Assembly (NCBI GenBank): GCA_004352715.1
Contig: SCFE01000055.1
Span: forward strand, 743,689 to 807,688
Source of the DNA: Hofstenia miamia
Lineage: Eukaryota > Xenacoelomorpha > Acoela
DNA: 64,000 bases
Direction: 5' to 3'
In this document: piece by piece, positions 62,790 through 64,000 of the stretch
Layout: the number at the start of each line of letters is the position of its first letter
Numbering within the stretch: position 1 is the stretch's first letter
Made by a program: the position numbers and the translations under genes
The notes under the pieces: generated by a model
Database searches by the model: none
The model's input: the letters and a program-made list of their open reading frames with translations, nothing else
What the model was told of the DNA's origin: nothing

Positions 62790-63705
62790 TCCACAATATG
62801 CTACTCTGATTTTCATCAGTAAATAAAGGTTAAAAATCGCATTTTTCGGATTTTTCATATCAGCACTATCAAAATGGAATGTACAGAAATATGATGCCAT
62901 CATTATTTTTTTGACGTCATCGTGTCTAAAAATTTAAACATTTTACGTGTTCTTATCTTAAATGAAAATTGCACAATAAATCTGATTAACAAATTTGAAG
63001 GTATAGTAAGCTAAATTTCGTGTTTCTCTGTAATGTGTCAATATCATAATTGTGGCACTTAAGAAAAAAAATTGCTCCATACGAGTATTGGAAATTGAAT
63101 GAAGTATACCTTGTTTATTAATTAACCTTGCTTAAAGTGAAATATTACGAATTCTTATCACATATCTTCCTTTTTGTACTTTTCAGTTATCAGCTGTGTA
63201 ACTTTATCATTCAAATCCCGTTCTCATGTACGGAACGCAACACAAAGCAAAGAATTACTAATATGCAAAAACTGTCACGATACAAGAAGCAATGAAGAGA
63301 TTTTAGGAAAACGATGCGCATAATATTTGCTATACACAAATGATTTAATTTTTTTAGGGAAGCGCAAAGGAAATAGCGCACCAGTATTAAAAATTGTCTA
63401 AGTATCTACCCATTTTATATATGGTGTTGTTTTTTAATCGGAGATATAGAAAAAAGACAAGTAAAATACACAAGAAAATTACATTTAATGTGTTAGTAAT
63501 AAATTCTAATGAAATCCATCATTTCAAATTTTAAAACTTATCCGTAGTACATTAAAAAATACTTAAAATTTTAGACATGATGATGTCATAAAAATAATGA
63601 TGGCATAACATTTCTGAACATTCCATTTTGATAGTGCTGATATGAAGAATCCTTGTTCAACGTTTCGTTTATTATCATGGTCCAATTTAGAGTTTGATAT
63701 GGGGA
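62790..63705. mobile_element. Element or foldback structure with long terminal inverted repeats
   Basis: The segment from about 62855 (TCATATCAGCACTATCAAAA, then TGGAATGTACAGAAAT) to about 62940 is repeated in inverted orientation at about 63558-63646, with roughly one mismatch in eight by eye. Weaker inverted similarity extends outward towards 62790 and 63705. The 0.6 kb between the arms is AT-rich and non-coding. This is the form of a non-autonomous DNA transposon with long inverted ends. The superfamily is not determined because no clean terminus or target duplication is visible. Confidence 0.65.
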
Positions 63706-64000
63706 GTAAATCTTCCCTCCCCATGACAGAGCAGTTCAAAAATGCCCATGTCGAATTGGTTTGAGAATTTACCTATTGCCAAAAGGCTTTATAGACAAAG
63801 ACCACAGCCCAATTGTGTGTCACCACAAGGTTTATTCAACATTTAAAATAAAAAAACTTGGTGAGTAACAAATAATTACATGCATCGCTCAACATGTTGT
63901 TTAAGTCACATTGGGTTGAGATATGTATCCCTGCAAAATATTTGTATGTATGCTTTGCTTTACTACAACTTGAATATTTGACATTTGTAAATAGAGTTGG

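Noticed and set aside
1-64000. CRISPR arrays, bacterial operons, rRNA and tRNA genes
   Set aside because: No regularly spaced direct repeats with unique spacers, no packed coding regions, and no tRNA or rRNA sequence that I recognised on either strand by reading. A covariance-model scan would be needed to exclude a degenerate tRNA.

Overview
The window is AT-rich, non-coding-dominated DNA from an invertebrate animal genome. The evidence is eukaryotic: long (TA)n and (ATT)n microsatellites, several families of decayed transposons, non-LTR retrotransposon fragments, and an isolated immunoglobulin-like exon with splice sites on both sides. There is no operon-like gene packing, no rRNA or tRNA that I could recognise, and no CRISPR array. 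I cannot name the species. Base composition and repeat content would fit several AT-rich invertebrate lineages such as some arachnids, cnidarians or molluscs.

Layout. 1-9168: mostly unique sequence, with two non-LTR retrotransposon (LINE) 3' fragments lying tail to tail at 3796-5330. The minus-strand copy appears to sit inside the (ATT)n tail of the plus-strand copy. 9169-11426: a 1.13 kb near-identical direct duplication joined by one N, most simply an unmerged assembly overlap. 11427-27447: mostly unique sequence broken by (TA)n arrays, three of which contain assembly gaps, plus a dispersed repeat at 19.2 kb. 27448-28095: a second minus-strand copy of the same LINE family, with a CCHC knuckle and endonuclease-like region. 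29916-30769: two short non-autonomous elements with hAT-like ends. 34481-34639: the best host protein-coding feature, a 159-base symmetrical phase 1-1 exon encoding a compact Ig-like segment. 39854-40518 and 47531-48217: two inverted copies of one hAT-like non-autonomous element, the first with 16-base terminal inverted repeats. 40570-40855: a cluster of TTTTGACCT motifs. 42671-44389: a dead Tc1-like transposon with 24-base perfect terminal inverted repeats and the two-repeat-per-end (IR/DR) architecture. 62790-63705: an element or foldback structure with long inverted ends.

How it fits together. The only host gene evidence is one exon, so most of the window is probably intronic or intergenic sequence of a larger plus-strand gene, possibly encoding an Ig-domain surface protein; that is inference. 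Everything else recognisable is selfish DNA in various states of decay. Most predicted open frames longer than 60 codons are chance frames or run through (TA)n and N stretches, and I do not call them genes. No new biological system is demonstrated. The strongest leads are the compact Ig exon, the nested LINE insertion, the IR/DR transposon and the TTTTGACCT cluster.
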